From Thuidium tamariscinum (taxonomy: Eukaryota; Streptophyta; Bryopsida; Hypnales; Thuidiaceae), in contig OX344756.2 in assembly GCA_947034885.2 (NCBI GenBank), forward strand, positions 18,100,098 to 18,164,097: a stretch of 64,000 nt of DNA, written 5' to 3'. Shown here in pieces: positions 22,383 to 35,115 of the stretch; positions within the stretch are counted from its first letter, which is position 1, and each line of letters opens with the position of its first letter. A model generated the notes under the pieces. The model was not told the origin of the DNA. It did no database searches and worked only from the letters and a program-made list of their open reading frames with translations. A program made the translations under genes and the position numbers.

Positions 22383-24224
22383 ATGAATAGGGCATAGCAC
22401 ATCAAAATCATATCAACTCTCAAGCGCAAAGAAATGGCTCCAACTCCGACCATGACAAACAAGCACTACCATGACCATTATCAACTTACAAACCAAAATT
22501 TGAACCTGTAATCTTGCATGAATTCAATTTTACTTGTTAAATATGCAAATTTGAAGAACTTACTAGCGTTGCCCCTCCACACACACCCCTGCAAAGAGTG
22601 GCTCCCATCCTCCGCCCCCAATTGAATTGAATAAAATAAAATTCAGATTTGCCCACCCACCCACGAAACCAATTTTTGTACGGGTATAATACAGAATACA
22701 TACGTTACGGATGTGCATGGAATACGGATTATTAGTATGGAATATTGATATGTACGACGTACGGTACATATACGGAATGTGAGGCGTGGTATTATACAGG
22801 ATGTGGGCGGGTTATACGGATACGTATGCGTCGTGAATCCCACATCGATCGGGTGCAGTCGAACATGTTCGAAAAATATGTAGAGTAGATACGGGGTAAT
22901 GAAAATGCAGATCTAAGGGGCACTGAAAATCCACTCACTTATATAGCTCACAAGTTCACTCATTGGATCACTACCCTCTGTAAGTTACTGAGCATGAAGC
23001 TGGGGCCTACGCTTCCTCTGTCGATGTGCAAAGGAAGGGGATCCCCAAATCGCCACCTCAAATCGTAGACAACTAAGACACACAGACTCAAGAAAGATGT
23101 ACACCGCCTAAAAATCTGAACCAATTTGCAATCATCTACCCCAAACTGGATCCCGGATCTTTTGCAAACGACAATCCATTTCGTTAAAATGGCACGAATC
23201 CGGCTCCATGCAGAAACAATGTCACAGATGTGCATGAAGGTCTGAAATCTACGACAGACACGGTTTAATGTTTCCAGAGACACAACCATGAAGGTTGAAA
23301 GGTGCCAAAGTATTGCATATCTTCCGCCCATTTCATCGAAATAATCGGTGTCCGAAGCAACGAAATCTCTGGTCTGCTGGGCTTTTCCATCCTTTATCAC
23401 CATGAAATTGACCAAGTCTAACAAAAGAACTCACGACGTCAACACTGTCGAGTAATGTCGATTTCGTTTCAAGTAAAGAGTCTCCACTCGACATGAAAAA
23501 CGAAATCCAACTATAATTTCAAGGATTCCGGCTGGGTGATGACAAAGTGGGCAGAAAACGCAAGGCACTCACCTCATGCGACCGAAAATTCCTTCAAGAG
23601 GCGCAAGTTTCCGCTGATCACCCTCAGAATACCGTCTCTCATCTCGCAAACAAAAGCTCGTCGACACGACTTCCACTTTCTCACAAGTCTCACAGAGCTC
23701 CTGGTTGCGGTTCAAGGGCTGGACGGAGAAGAGAATCCTTGCGTAAGAAAAACGCCAGTCGCCCAGAGGACCGCGTCTTCACGAAAACACTGTCGCAACG
23801 CAGGATGCAGAGCTGCCGGCCAGAATTGAATTCCTGCCGTACGTACCAGTGAGTCCCGTAATATAGAAATGGAAAATACACTAGAAAAGTTAACTGGGAA
23901 TTGGCACTAGGTGGGAGACCAATCGGGCTTGATGCTTTCTGCACGATGAGATACTCGTAAGAGAATACTGTAAGATATAATAATTGAAGGGCGGCCGGCA
24001 GGTCTGGCGTAGAATGTACTGAGTGTGAGCATTCGTTTGTTTCGTTGCGGTAATTCAGAGTTTCAGTTGGTGGTAACTCAACTCTCGTTCATTGGGATTT
24101 ATCCCCATCCACGGTCGATGATCCAGCAAGAAAGATCGAGAATGAGTCCTCCCAGCTAGGATTCGGCCCTCTACAAATATCTGAAATGTCGAATAAAACA
24201 GATACTCCGTATTTAATATAAGAA
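22383..24224. other. G+C-richer intergenic stretch, no gene assigned
   Basis: The stretch at 22,675-22,830 is rich in short 'tacgga'/'tatacgga' motifs. A minus-strand open frame of 154 codons (22,960-23,424) follows a possible acceptor (CTTTTGTTAG) but shows no family motif. It may be exon or leader sequence. Confidence 0.4.
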
Positions 24225-24680
24225 ATGAAAATTGTGTTATTATCAGTTTTTTGTTGGTTTTGGAAATTACGTGATATGTCTTCCTGGATTGAAGTTCAGA
24301 GTCGTCTGCAGATGGTCAAGCTTATCCAACGAATCAATATCAGCGACCTCCTTCCATCATTTCGGTGGCTTGATATTCAAGGCATTGAAGCCGAGCTGAG
24401 AGATGTGGAGATCCAGCTACGGAAGAGTATCATGGTTTGATTGAGCAGAAAAGACTGGAAATGAGCAGTTGGTCGTCGTCGGAGGTAGAGAATGGTGCGA
24501 ACAAAAGGGATATCATAATCAATTGCAAGCTCTTCTTGGATCTGCTGGGTTCGCCCGCTGATGTGGAATACCCGATGATGTCATGTGGTAGGTTTGTGTT
24601 GGCTTGTGTAAGCTTTGCAGGTTTCGGCTACATGTCCATAACGCTAGCTTTGATGGGAGCGGTCCCGTTGAATTAAACAG
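24225..24680 (+). pseudogene. Cytochrome P450 fragment, frameshifted
   Basis: The first frame (24,225-24,440) contains NISDLLPSFRWLDIQGIEA, which matches the NISDxxPxLxxLDLQG segment between the F and G helices of plant microsomal P450s. Homology then moves to another frame near 24,418 (EEYHGLIEQKRLEM, then LFLDLLGSPADVEYPMM, like the DFLDxLL segment). The shift, the degraded tail and the lack of I-helix, EXXR and heme-cysteine motifs mark a dead partial copy. The family call rests on motif memory only. Confidence 0.5.
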
Positions 24681-25567
24681 CTTGAGGCAAGGTTGAATTT
24701 TTCAACTTTGAGTGGTCTTTATGGATGACTCCCAAGTTCTCAGTGCCGTTGAAAGCGTCGGAATCAAAGTCATGCTGAAACATCGAGAGGGAAGATAAAA
24801 TGGAGGGAACGCAATTGAACGGAATAAAATGGAGACGGAACAAGGAAGCCATTGAGTAACCAAGCGCATCAAGCCAACCCTAAAGTGGTGGGTGCCGAAG
24901 TGTCCCATCTAGACAGAACATCAGCAAACTCGAAGGATTTCAGTATCAAATCGGCAATTGGATTAAAAGAGTTCTGTAAACAATAGTAATGTCTTTCCAA
25001 TTCCCTGTCCAATGGTCTCAAAGTTGGATGACCTAAACCAAATGGGGTCTCCAACACAAATCCATATTGAAGTCTATCTTCATAATCCGTAGTCATAACG
25101 ACAATTTCAAAATCCATATGAGCAGGATTCCTTGTAATGTCATGTCAAAGTCCAGGCCAGAAGCTATGCTGGCAGAGGCCTGAGGTGTACCTCGGAGTTA
25201 ATGGATGTGGATCCATAGAAAAGTTTTCGGCAAATTGCGACAGGAGTTGTCGCTGGAGTGACAGACGTCGATGTTCAACAAAACATATGCCAAGTACATC
25301 ACTAATGCGAAAACTAACTTGTTTGCATGCAAGGAGAATCGTATACTTGAAAGGTTGATAATTTCAGTCAGAGTTCCAGGAAAAAATCCAGTTCGCTCTG
25401 ACTGCAACAAAAAGATGGGCTGTCGAGTGTGACATATTAGGGGAGTGAGCGTCCAATTCGGGGAAGAAGTACAAAACCCTAAGCTAATCCTTGTCTGCAT
25501 TTGTCGCGGTGTAGGGTCTTCATTTAGTACCAGATTGAGGGCCTCATGCAGGGCCTGGTGTAGAGTC

Positions 25568-25671
25568 TTAGCCAGCGCCAGCTGGAGGGCCGGGAGCTGG
25601 GCCGGGTGCAGGGGCCGGCAAAGGGGCTGGCAATGGGGCTGGAGCACGCTGCGGAGGAGGTGCGTTGAGAT
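25568..25671 (-). CDS. Last coding exon with Pro/Ala/Gly-rich tail (copy 1)
   Basis: This is a 104-nt terminal exon. The acceptor is CGATGCACCAG|ATCTC and the stop is TAA at 25,570-25,568. It encodes xLNAPPPQRAPAPLPAP... ending PPAGAG. The counterpart at 45,255-45,334 keeps the acceptor, frame and stop. It differs by an in-frame length change in the proline stretch and by mostly synonymous changes (CCC/CCT, CCA/CCG, GGC/GGT), so this piece has evolved as protein. The same upstream TAA in both copies shows that the exon cannot extend further 5'. The rest of the protein is not identified. If the split first codon is GAT, the start would read DLNxxP, an EAR repression-type motif, but that base lies in an unseen exon. 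Confidence 0.45.
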
Positions 25672-25869
25672 CTGGTGCATCGAATTATAGAAGTCCGGTC
25701 AGTGGTGAATACATGCAACACTACTTCAAATAAAGTAACTCCACTTAAGGTGAAAACATTCAAACCTGTCCTTAAATCCATTTCTGACAAGTAGACTTTT
25801 TATATAAGTGTCCCAAAAGTGCAATTAAATTGTAACAAAATGAAATTATACAAAATTTTATATGTGCCT

Positions 25870-26602
25870 GGGTGAATGCAAGAAACACTTGTACTATTTT
25901 TTGTCACAAGCTAAGTGCTGATCTGTTTTCTGGTCATAACTTTTGCATTTTTGCTTGAAATGACTCAAGATTTCTAGAGAAGGTACTCATGTCTATCATA
26001 CACCTTACATAATTTTTTCATAATTTTCAAAAATAGTTTAATGCTAAAATAGTACTAGTGATTAAATGTCACAAATGAGAATTTGGAGGTTTTTAGTACT
26101 AAGGAGTACCTTTTTTTAATGATTTTGAGATGAAATTTGGATGGAATGGTCTTCTAGTAGATTTACATCTCTCCACATGAGGAATTTTGAAAAAAGTTAT
26201 TTTTGTGTGGTGTAGAAGTCTACAAAGTGAGCTTCTTTCTGCTTGAATTTTGAAACATATAAAATATTATTTTGGTATTTTTTTTGGTGAATGACCATCT
26301 CCATAGAATTGTTGCAAATGGCCACTTTTCATTTTTTGAATTTACTTATTTTTACTATTTTTTCCAAATTAAAACATGAAGGTATGTATTTTCTTGAGGT
26401 TTGGTGCTTTTTTAATTCTCCTACTTAGAGAATTTCTCTATCAATTTTCTTCGGTGAAAACCTTCATCTTAGAGGTCTATACATTGTTCATATTTTTCAA
26501 ATATTTTTCAAATTAATTTCCTAATTTTAAAGCACTCTAGAAAAAGTCATGAGTACTGTAGTAAAACGCAACAAATAGTACAAGTGTTTCTTGCATTCAC
26601 CC
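25870..26602. mobile_element. GGGT-family TIR element, copy D (733 bp)
   Basis: Ends are GGGTGAATGCAAGAAACACT and AGTGTTTCTTGCATTCACCC, with GCCT duplicated at 25,866-25,869 and 26,603-26,606. The duplicated block at 45,526-45,535 preserves the unoccupied site (…AAGTGCCACGACATGG), which confirms both borders. Confidence 0.92.
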
Positions 26603-26679
26603 GCCTTGACATGGGGAGAGCTGCCTGTACATTTGTAGCAGCTGGAGATGGATACAAACCCTCACTCGATCCATCTCAA

Positions 26680-27424
26680 GGGTGAATGCAAGAAAGACTT
26701 GTACTATTTGGCGTCACACTTTGAGTGACGGAGTTGTCATGAGCTATAACTTTTGAATCATTAACTCTTTGAACTTGAAATTTTTATTGAAGATGACTGA
26801 CTTGATAGTTATCAAAACCCTTATTTTTCAGAAATTTTCAAAAATCATTTTATATTTAAATTCTAATTTCTCTAATTTGTCACACTTTGCGGTTTAGGGG
26901 TTTTTAGTACTGGGGAGCACTTTAAATTAATAATTTAGAGCTGAGATTTCTAGGGTCTATTCCTACACTAAGTAGGCATGTTTCCATCGAAGTAAATTTA
27001 AAAAATCATTATTCTCTTTCCTCTACATGTGTGCTAACAGGCCTCCCTTGCGCGCACATTTTTGAACAATCAAGATAGTTTTTGGATCATTATTTTGGTG
27101 AAATACCTTTACCATAAAGTCTTCCCAAATGGACAATTTTTAGTTTTAAGAAAAATTTCTTTTCCTATTTTTTACAAATTAAAATGTGAAAATATAGTGA
27201 AAGTTACAATTTTCACGAAATTCAACACTTTTCTAGTTCTCCTACTTAGAGAATTTTTCTATGCTTTTCCTTCCTAGGGTATCTTCTTCTTAAAGGTATA
27301 TACATCAAACATATTTTTCACTTTTTTTAAAAATTGATTTACTATTTATACAGTACTCCTAAAGAAAAAAGTGAGTACTGTGCAAAACACTACGCTTTGC
27401 CGCAGGTCTTTCTTGCAATGACCC
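26680..27424. mobile_element. GGGT-family TIR element, copy E (745 bp)
   Basis: The left end GGGTGAATGCAAGAAAGACT and the right end TCTTTCTTGCAATGACCC mix the two terminal variants of the family. The duplication is TCAA at 26,676-26,679 and 27,425-27,428. The paralogous site near 45,601 (CCATCTCAAGTTCC) is empty. E lies only 73 bp from copy D. Confidence 0.9.
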
Positions 27425-30400
27425 TCAAGTACATGGGCATTGTGAGCACTCCCCATCTCGTAATGTTTTACCTATGTTCAAGATTTCTAGGTACTTGAGA
27501 TGGAGAGTGCTCACAAGATTCATCACATCTGAATTTATTAAAAATACTATTAGTGTTAGTAAATTACTATTTATAAAAGTGTTTATGAATGTACTCATCA
27601 AAACTACATATCAACATATGCTAGCATACAAAGAAGCTTCTGTGAGCTTCATCATATATCTTTTTCCAATGTAGAGTTACTTTGTAATCACCACTCCTCG
27701 TGAACTCTTAAAACATGGCATATTGTGTATACATCATTTTCCTTGTGAAAGGAAATCATAATATGTATCATTAAATTGTATGATTTCAACATTAGAATCC
27801 AAATTACTCTGACTAAATTTCCACATAGAAAACTTATTCTTTGGTTCTCTCTGCAATTCATGGTTCCTCCAGTTGTTGCCAAAATAAAGAAAGAAGCAAA
27901 GTGGGAAAAAACGGACCAAGCTTTGGAATGTCGGTAGGTTGGCTCTTGCGACTGAAAGGATTCATAGTGTCCCTCGCCAATGCTTCGCCCACCCATATGT
28001 TAGCAAAATCTTGTTGGCCAGCCATGATGAATACCAAGTAGGCCCTTCACAAATACAAATGAGAAGTTTAGCAGCAAGCTCGAGCCTCCCAAATATCAAG
28101 AGTTTCTTGCATTAAATGTTAAAAATCGACAAGAAATGTTAGAAATGCATCCATTATAAAAAAATGACCAATTTCATTAGATAATCTGGTTTGAGACCAC
28201 TGATGAATCATTTTACTTGCTAGAATGGAGCTCTATGAAATTTACATGAATAGGAAGACAGCATGCACCTACATGGAGAAATACCAGATACATAGCAAAC
28301 CGAATTAAGCCCTTGACAAACTGACTGGTCTAACCCTTGAAAGATCAAGGATTCAAGGTTCTCAAATGACCACTCTGATTGTATTTACAAGTCAGAAAAT
28401 AAGGAGAAGAATTAGTTTTATCTATTTAAATTTTCTTCAAGTGGAAAAACAACAAACACCAGAAATAAATTCGTAAATTAAGAGTACGCTCATCACACCA
28501 TGGTTCACTTATTATTTAAACTGATTAAAGGAATAGGGTTTGTGCTCTCACCGTATTCTAACTCAAATACTCGAAACCTATCAATGGAGAAACGAAGTAC
28601 GAAGTAATAAAAAAGCGAAGCAATAGGAGAGGGAGTGAACTCGGTTGGCTCAAATTTTTCTCAGGACAGTGCAGTTTCCGTGCAGGAAAGCAACTCGTAA
28701 GTCTAAGGCAAGAGACTGGTAAATGCTGATTCCTTCATGCACTGGCTAAGGCATTAGAAAAGGAAATATTTCACAAGTGAATCTTTTTCAACTCGGATAG
28801 GGCATGATAGGGTAAGTCATAAGCTCTGCCATTCGGTAAAAGCACTGAATTTTGAATTCAGTGCTTGGAATAGAATTAACCAATTGCAGAGTAGGGAACT
28901 ACCCATGGGAGACAAAACATCACAACAAATCCTTGTTGTTGTGCTTCTCCTCGTGACTCGTTTCTTAGGTGTGGATACAATTTTACTAAAATAGAATTAT
29001 GATGGTCAACTTTTACTAAAATAGAATAATGATGATCCCTCTTTCCAAACAAAATTTTGAGGAAGATGAATTGTTGTTCTTCTATCTTACATAGAAAGAT
29101 ATTTTATCATCCATCACACACAAAATGGATGCCTTGACATTTAATCCTTGAAGGACGGAATTGGTAATGGTATTTTGATACCGTGTGACATCATCTACTT
29201 TGAATAAGCCAAATATACTCATTGAAAGTCAAAGTACTGTAGAATATAGTTAACCCTTAAATGACACCCAAGCCACTTTCTAGTTGATGAACTTCAGGGA
29301 ATCTTTCTATGTAGGACAAAATTGCAGACAAAGTTGCAATCATTCATCTTCGGAATTAGGGGTGGAAAAGGAAGATCTTCTATAGTGCTTTGACTTCCAA
29401 CGTGTGTTTTTAGATTTTTTTTGAACCAATGATTCCCGTGGTATCAAAATTCCTCAATTCCACGGCCACCGGCTCGTCGTTTAGGGGTTAAGGGTTCTCC
29501 TTGTAACAAGAGAGCCCGGATAGCACGGCAATCATTAGATTTCAGGAAGTCTCTTTCTTAGCGAAACCTGTCGGACCTTTAAACCCGCGCTGCAGGCAGC
29601 CATTAGAAGGACCACGTAACGAAACCCTAGAATTTCAAAATTTCAGAAGGACACTCGCTTCCTCTTCTTCATGTTGCTTCTCGAAATACGCAAATTTGAA
29701 GAAAACAGCTACATTTCTTTCTAAAAAATCAGGTGTTCTAAACCCCGTTTACTGTACAGACAAACGATGGGTTGGAATCGAGTGTCCCACGCAACCGGCA
29801 ACGACAAATGATCATTCCAGCACGCTCTTTGATTTCTAGATGGCAGAACAAACATTTCAGAAGATACTTCCTAAAAAACTTGCAGGCGCCATTCGATACA
29901 TTCAGACGAAACCGACAACTAAAAAGCATCAAGAACTTGTCAGCTTCCGCCGACCGTTTGCAAGCCAAAGTAAACGATCCGTAGAACCGTAAGTCTACGA
30001 CTTTCCGCTGAATCGAACCACAAAGACGACGTTGAATCTAAGTCAGAAGAAGATGGGATCGAAAACGTTTCAAAAGTCTTACAGAATCGACAACGGTCGG
30101 AGCGCCCCCGGGATCGCCACGCCAATTCCACGATCCTTTCCCTTCCGTGAAACCGCGGTACTTCGATCTGTTCTCACAACGACTTCCCAGCGCTCGTAGA
30201 ACCTGTCGATCGACGTCGATAAGTTGGAACTCATTTTGTCTCTCTCTCTATGGCGCCAGGGTACAATGAAAGCTGAATTTTAAGATGACGCTTGAGGCTC
30301 AGGCACCATTCGTTCGACGGAATTTCAAGCACACAGATAATTTTGAATTCAAAAAAATGAATTTTGGAGGTGGGGAATGGAGTAAATTCTTCCTGGGAAT

Positions 30401-32167
30401 TCTGATTCTAAATCGTGTTAAGAAAATTTACACGATGTGAATTAGGACTTGGATGGTGCTGTTGGTTGTGCAGACAATAATTATACAGAATTTCTACCGT
30501 GATGGGAAAGCAATGTGAGGTTTAGATCGACAGCGTCGCCCTCCTGTCAGCCGTAGCTCCGCTAAGAGCAATGCCATGACATTGTTTCCAATGAGGCAGT
30601 GGTTCCCTGAGCTAACCCCAATCCCCCATTAATTGAAAGTATAATACCTTCTCCACATGGGTGGACCATTGTCGATCAATCACCAATAAGTTTTAAGAAA
30701 AAAATCTTTAACCCAATCACTACATGAGCCGGCAAGTGCTCACTGACCATCCGATTGGGAGGAGTACCGGCCGGGGAAACGCCCAGTATCCATCCTGTAC
30801 ACTCTACACGGCAAATTGCATTGCAGGGTGCACTGCTTACATCTTCATCTCACACTGGGATTTCAATCAAGTTATAATACCAATGGAAAGAACAAAGGAT
30901 GATCAATGGTGTAAGGATTTTCTAATTACTTCATAGAAAATTTCAGAAGAAATCACACAAACTTTATTCCTATCAGAGACAATCATTGAAATTCTGGAAG
31001 TGAGGTTAAAAATGCCAATTAAGGATAAACCAACTCAGCCTAGTGACGAGAAATTCAATGTTCTAGTGCATGAAATTATACATCCAGATGGATGACGAGG
31101 TACCACCAATACTAGTACAGCACTTCGTAACATCCATACCTGGATTGAAAATTCTTCCAAAATATGGATGAGATAAAGTCCAGGGATTGTAAGTTGGTAT
31201 CTGCCAAGTCCACACGCTACCTACAGCATACACAAGTTATCTGCATTTAGCATTTCCGCCATTCTGCACATCAGCTGGAACAAAGCTCCGTCATGAAACA
31301 AATATATACCATGACGCACAATGCCTGCAAAATCCTCCCGACGTCTACATGCAGTACGAAATGAACTCAGTCGAATACGATGAACACAACGAACCTCGAT
31401 CCTGACGTTCAGCTGGAAAGGAGAGAGACGAGACTCTGAGACACCATCGATCGATCCATTCGCAAGAAAAATGGAAGTAATCAGCAATTCAGCATTGGAA
31501 CAGCACCCAGATCGAGATCGCAGTTATGGATCAGCAGAAAACCAAGCCAGCGCTGAGCCCTTTCCACTTACTAGGAAACACCGGTACCGTCACAGACACC
31601 AAATGATCAATATCGATCGATCAACTAGCTCCTGGAACCCCAAAAACATCGATCAGAGACTGATCAAAGAAGTTGTGAAGTTGCAGCTTCTAACAGTGCC
31701 GAAGCTAGCTCGTATTGACAGGACGTACGACGACAACCTGGTCTAATTTTGGACAGTTACTGAACCTGGGTTCGACGCTGAATCTGGTCTCGACGTACAG
31801 GAGATCGAGCAGAGACGAAACCTGGTTCGACACTTACTGAGGGTTTCGACACTGACTGTGAGTTCCAAGCTATCAGCTAAAGCTCCTCTCGACAGAAGCT
31901 GAGGAGATCGAGTCCCAGCGGAGGCTTTTATACTAGTCCTGATTCCTGATAGCTCTCCAGTTCCGGAATACATGGCTTGCAACTTCAAGCTCGATCAGTG
32001 GCTGAGCTTGCGTGGAAGACTACACCATCTTCAATCCGTCACCGAAACGTCACCAAAAAAACCATCCCGGCGCGTGAAGGGTTCGTGGACTTTTTGTACC
32101 AATCGTTAGATCTTGTAGAGACGGATGGTTCAAATGGAATGGGCGGTGGGTGGGGCCAGAATCAAGT

Positions 32168-32175
32168 TATAAATA
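32168..32175 (+). promoter_or_regulatory. TATA-box-like TATAAATA, conserved in both duplicate copies
   Basis: TATAAATAATC follows GAATCAAG and a G-rich segment in both copies (also at 51,001-51,008), and is kept while nearby bases differ. A core promoter is possible, but no transcript start or clear downstream gene was identified, and the strand is a guess. Confidence 0.2.
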
Positions 32176-32336
32176 ATCTTTGGGCAAGGGGGCCGGGGGC
32201 CAGGGGCCAGGGCCCAGGTGATGGCGTTCTCAAACTTTGAATGCCTGAATGGTCGGGGTGAACTGACCTGCTGGTCCTGCTCGCTCGGTCACTCCAAGCC
32301 AGTAGTTCCAGGGGCAGGGAGAACTGACCCCCTTAT

Positions 32337-32545
32337 TGCCCCAGTGAATAGCAGGTTGACTAAATTGCCCCCTATTTTGTGCCGTGTATTTCGGATTTTC
32401 TCCACACCTCCTAGCTAATTGAGGGCCTCTGATTCCATGTATGAATTCAGAATTTGCAAAAAATAAAATTTGCAAAAAATAAAATATTCCAGGGTTTGCC
32501 CCGGCGGGGCAATAAGGGGGTCAATTCACCCTGGCCGTAGTTCCA
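32337..32545 (-). mobile_element. ~190-bp GC-ended MITE
   Basis: Read on the minus strand this starts AGGGTGAATTGACCCCCTTA, has a central ATGGAATCAGAGGCCCTCAA block, and ends with AAAATAGGGGGCAATTTAG. The same order is found at 32,546-32,725, 51,233-51,409, 51,595-51,784 and 56,845-57,048. This copy and the one at 56,845 carry a perfect hairpin, TTGCCCCG-G-CGGGGCAA (32,496-32,512). Target-site duplications are unclear. Confidence 0.6.
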
Positions 32546-32725
32546 GGGGTGCCAAGTGAAACCAAAAGCCCCCTATGATGTGCTTGACGAATTTATCTTA
32601 CACACTCTTCTTAGCTAATATAGGGTCTTTGATTGCAAATACAAATTTAAAATTTGCAAAAATTTATTGTATGTGGCAATTAAAAATTTCAGCATTTTTC
32701 TGAGTAAGGGGATTAGTTCATTGTG
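32546..32725 (-). mobile_element. ~190-bp GC-ended MITE, second adjacent copy
   Basis: Read on the minus strand this has the family order: GCTGAAATTTTTAATTGCCA, then ATTTGCAATCAAAGACCC, then CATAGGGGGCTTTTGGTTTC and CTTGGCACCC. It lies directly beside another member, in the same orientation. Confidence 0.55.
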
Positions 32726-32814
32726 ACCTCATCATGAAGTAATGAAGTAAGGTAGGGGTACCAAGTGTAAATGTGTAATACTAGTCATTTTTAGACATCT
32801 AGAAAATAACTTAA

Positions 32815-33365
32815 CCCTTTAGGGCCTAAGAAGCCCCAAGCAACCTCTTGAATTCTTCTAGAATCAAATTTTCATATCAAAATTTTATAATTTAATTTAA
32901 ATTATTATTTTCCTACAAATAAGAATTCATGTCTTCTATCTAATGTGATTTTTAATTTATTTTTGGAAAAAAAATGAAATTTATATGATTTTTTTAATTT
33001 TATATCTTTGAAAAATCATAGAAATTACAAAAAAACTCAATTTCCCATAAATTTTTTATTGAAAATAGAGTTCATTATATTGAACATTATGGTGAAGTTG
33101 GCATGCTCTCTTTAGTTATACACAAATAAATTCAATAGAGAAACATGTTCCACAGTGCATTTTGAAACTCTAAAATTTCCAACTTCAAATTGCAATAGAC
33201 AAATCATCATTGCTCCAAATTTGATGGCCAATGGCTCATTGGAAGCAGAATACCTGTGCCCTCACATCTTGTTCATACTCCAAGAGGAACTAAGGCCAAG
33301 AGAGTGTTCCAATTTCCAAAATTCAATTTAAAAGAACCAAAATTGGCATGCTAGGCCCTAAAAGG
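32815..33365. mobile_element. TTAA-flanked element, short form (551 bp)
   Basis: The left end CCCTTTAGGGCCTAAG and the right end, which reads CCTTTTAGGGCCTAG on the other strand, are inverted repeats. TTAA flanks both ends (32,811-32,814; 33,366-33,369). The interior differs from the ~0.94-kb copies, so it may be a deletion derivative or sister family. No protein is encoded. Confidence 0.7.
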
Positions 33366-33654
33366 TTAAATCCAAGGACAAGAGGATCCAAAAAAGACAT
33401 GTTGAGTTCTAAAGTAGACAAATGAGGTTTCAAGAATTTGTCAACTTGTCATTCTTCCAAGAAATGGCCAATCACCCAGATGGGATCCAAGAATAGAATG
33501 TGTCACTTTTGGGGGCTTCCAAGTCATTGTAAGAAAGGATGTTACTATTTCTTATCATAATTGGGGTATACTCTTTCATTATTTGCAATAACTTTTGAAG
33601 TACAAGTCCAATGAACATGAAATTTTTATTGATGATGTATAAATTTATGATAAT

Positions 33655-35115
33655 GGATGAATGTGCAAGAAATACTTTTACTATTTTGCGTCACATAACA
33701 TGTGCTAATCAATCTATTGTTTGGCCAAAACTTTTGTGTTTTGATTATAAATGACTTAAGATTTATAGGAAAGGTACTCATGACTATTGTACACCTCATC
33801 TAATTTTTTGGTATATCTTTAAATCATCAAACTATTTAAAAATAGACCCCAATTGAATGTCTCACTTGCCAATTTGGAGTTTTTTAGTACTATTGGGTCA
33901 TTGCAAAAAAAACCTATACTATTTTGTATCACTTGGTGCATGCTGACTTGTTTTTTGGCTATAACTTTTGTGTTTTGACTCCAAATGACTCAAGATTTAT
34001 AGGAAAGGTATTTATGACTATTATACATCATCCTCGATTTTTTCATAATTTTCAAAAATATTTTACTATCCAAAAATAGAACCCAATTGAATGTCACACT
34101 TTACAATTTAGGGATTTTTAGTACTATGGAATACCCTTTTTAATGATTTTGAGATGAAATTTGGATGAGATGGTCTTCTAGTAGACTTCTAACTTTCCAG
34201 AGAAGGATTTTCAAAAATAGTTAATTTTATGTGGTGTGGAGGTCTACAAAGTGAGCTTCTTTCTGCTTGTATTTTGAAACATATAAAATATGATTTTGGT
34301 GGGTTTTTTGGTGAATGACCATCTCCATAAAGTTATTTCAAATAATCACTTTTTATTTTTTGAAAATACTTATTTTTACTATTTTCCCTCATTTTTGAAT
34401 CAAAGTACCTATTTTCTTGAGATTTGGCACTTTTCAAGTTCTCCTACTTAGAGAATTTTTCTATCAATTTCCTGTAGCAAAAACCTTCATTTTAGAGGCA
34501 TATACATTATTCATATTTTTGAAATTTTTTCAAAATTAGTTTTCTAATTTTATAGTACTCCTGAAAAAGTCATGAGTATTGTTGCAAAACGCAATAAAAT
34601 CAATAGGTGTTTCTTGCAATGATCCTATTTAGCACCCAAAAAAACTAATCTTCATGTGAAATTTGGAGGAGATGGTCTTCTAGTAAACTTATAGCTAATG
34701 GTGAAAGGAATTTTCAAAATAATTATTTTTACATGGTGTAGAAGTCCACAAAGTGAGCCTCGTTCTATGTGCATTTTGAAACATGTAAAAAATAATTTTG
34801 GTGAGTTTTTTGGTAAATGACTATCTCCATAAAGTTGTTGCAAATGGAAAAATTTTATTTTATTTTTTAAAAGAAATTCCTATTTTTTCCTAATTAAAAC
34901 ATCAAAGTATATATTTTCTTAAGGTTTAGCACTTTTCAAGTTCTCCTACCAAGAGATTTTTTAACAAATTTCCTTTGATGATTTTCTTCATCTTAAAGGT
35001 GTATATATTGGTTATATTTTTTCAATTTAAAAAAATATGTTTTTCTAATTTTAAAGTACTCCTAAAAAAATTTTGCAAACGCAGCAAATCATATGAGTAT
35101 TTCTTGCATTCATCC
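33655..35115. mobile_element. GGGT-family TIR element, copy F, middle of the nest
   Basis: Ends are GGATGAATGTGCAAGAAATAC and GTATTTCTTGCATTCATCC. The duplication is TAAT at 33,651-33,654 and 35,116-35,119. It is interrupted by copy G. Subtracting G and its duplication leaves 726 bp, the normal family length. Confidence 0.82.
33895..34625. mobile_element. GGGT-family TIR element, copy G, innermost of the nest (731 bp)
   Basis: The left end GGGTCATTGCAAAAAAAACC and the right end TGTTTCTTGCAATGATCC lie between TATT duplications (33,891-33,894; 34,626-34,629) inside copy F. The broken F sequence resumes directly at the second TATT. Confidence 0.85.

Larger units (their letters stand above)
24835..32375. 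repeat. Large duplicated block, copy 1
   Basis: This block is collinear and in direct orientation with 44,535-51,600. Matching landmarks include GGAACAAGGAAGCCATTGAG (24,840 / 44,538), TCTTTGGTTCTCTCTGCAAT (27,838 / 46,001), GGCACCGACAAATG-type sequence (29,798 / 48,345), ATAAATAATC near the right end (32,170 / 51,003) and CAGGTTGACTAAATTGCCCC (32,351 / 51,571). It is longer than copy 2 mainly because two GGGT-family elements (25,870-27,424) were inserted. Most of the block behaves as non-coding; the exception is the short exon at 25,568-25,671. Confidence 0.85.

Noticed and set aside
22960-23424. 154-codon minus-strand open frame
   Set aside because: It has a plausible acceptor before it, but no family motif and no second copy to test for constraint.
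24869-25117. Open frame DFEIVVMTTDYEDR shared with 44,640-44,830
   Set aside because: Copy 2 has a 2-bp deletion and a 4-bp insertion in it, and it lies downstream of a conserved stop on the same strand. It is more likely 3' untranslated or intergenic sequence.
27850-28024. Possible conserved coding segment shared with 46,040-46,184 (SRKSQPTDIPKLGP)
   Set aside because: The two copies differ at about nine codons, essentially all nonsynonymous. That is not the pattern of a protein under constraint.
29799-29972. Shared open frame with 48,355-48,531 (MIIPA...LISRWQ)
   Set aside because: It is open on both strands. Differences between copies are not biased to synonymous sites, so it looks like conserved non-coding sequence.
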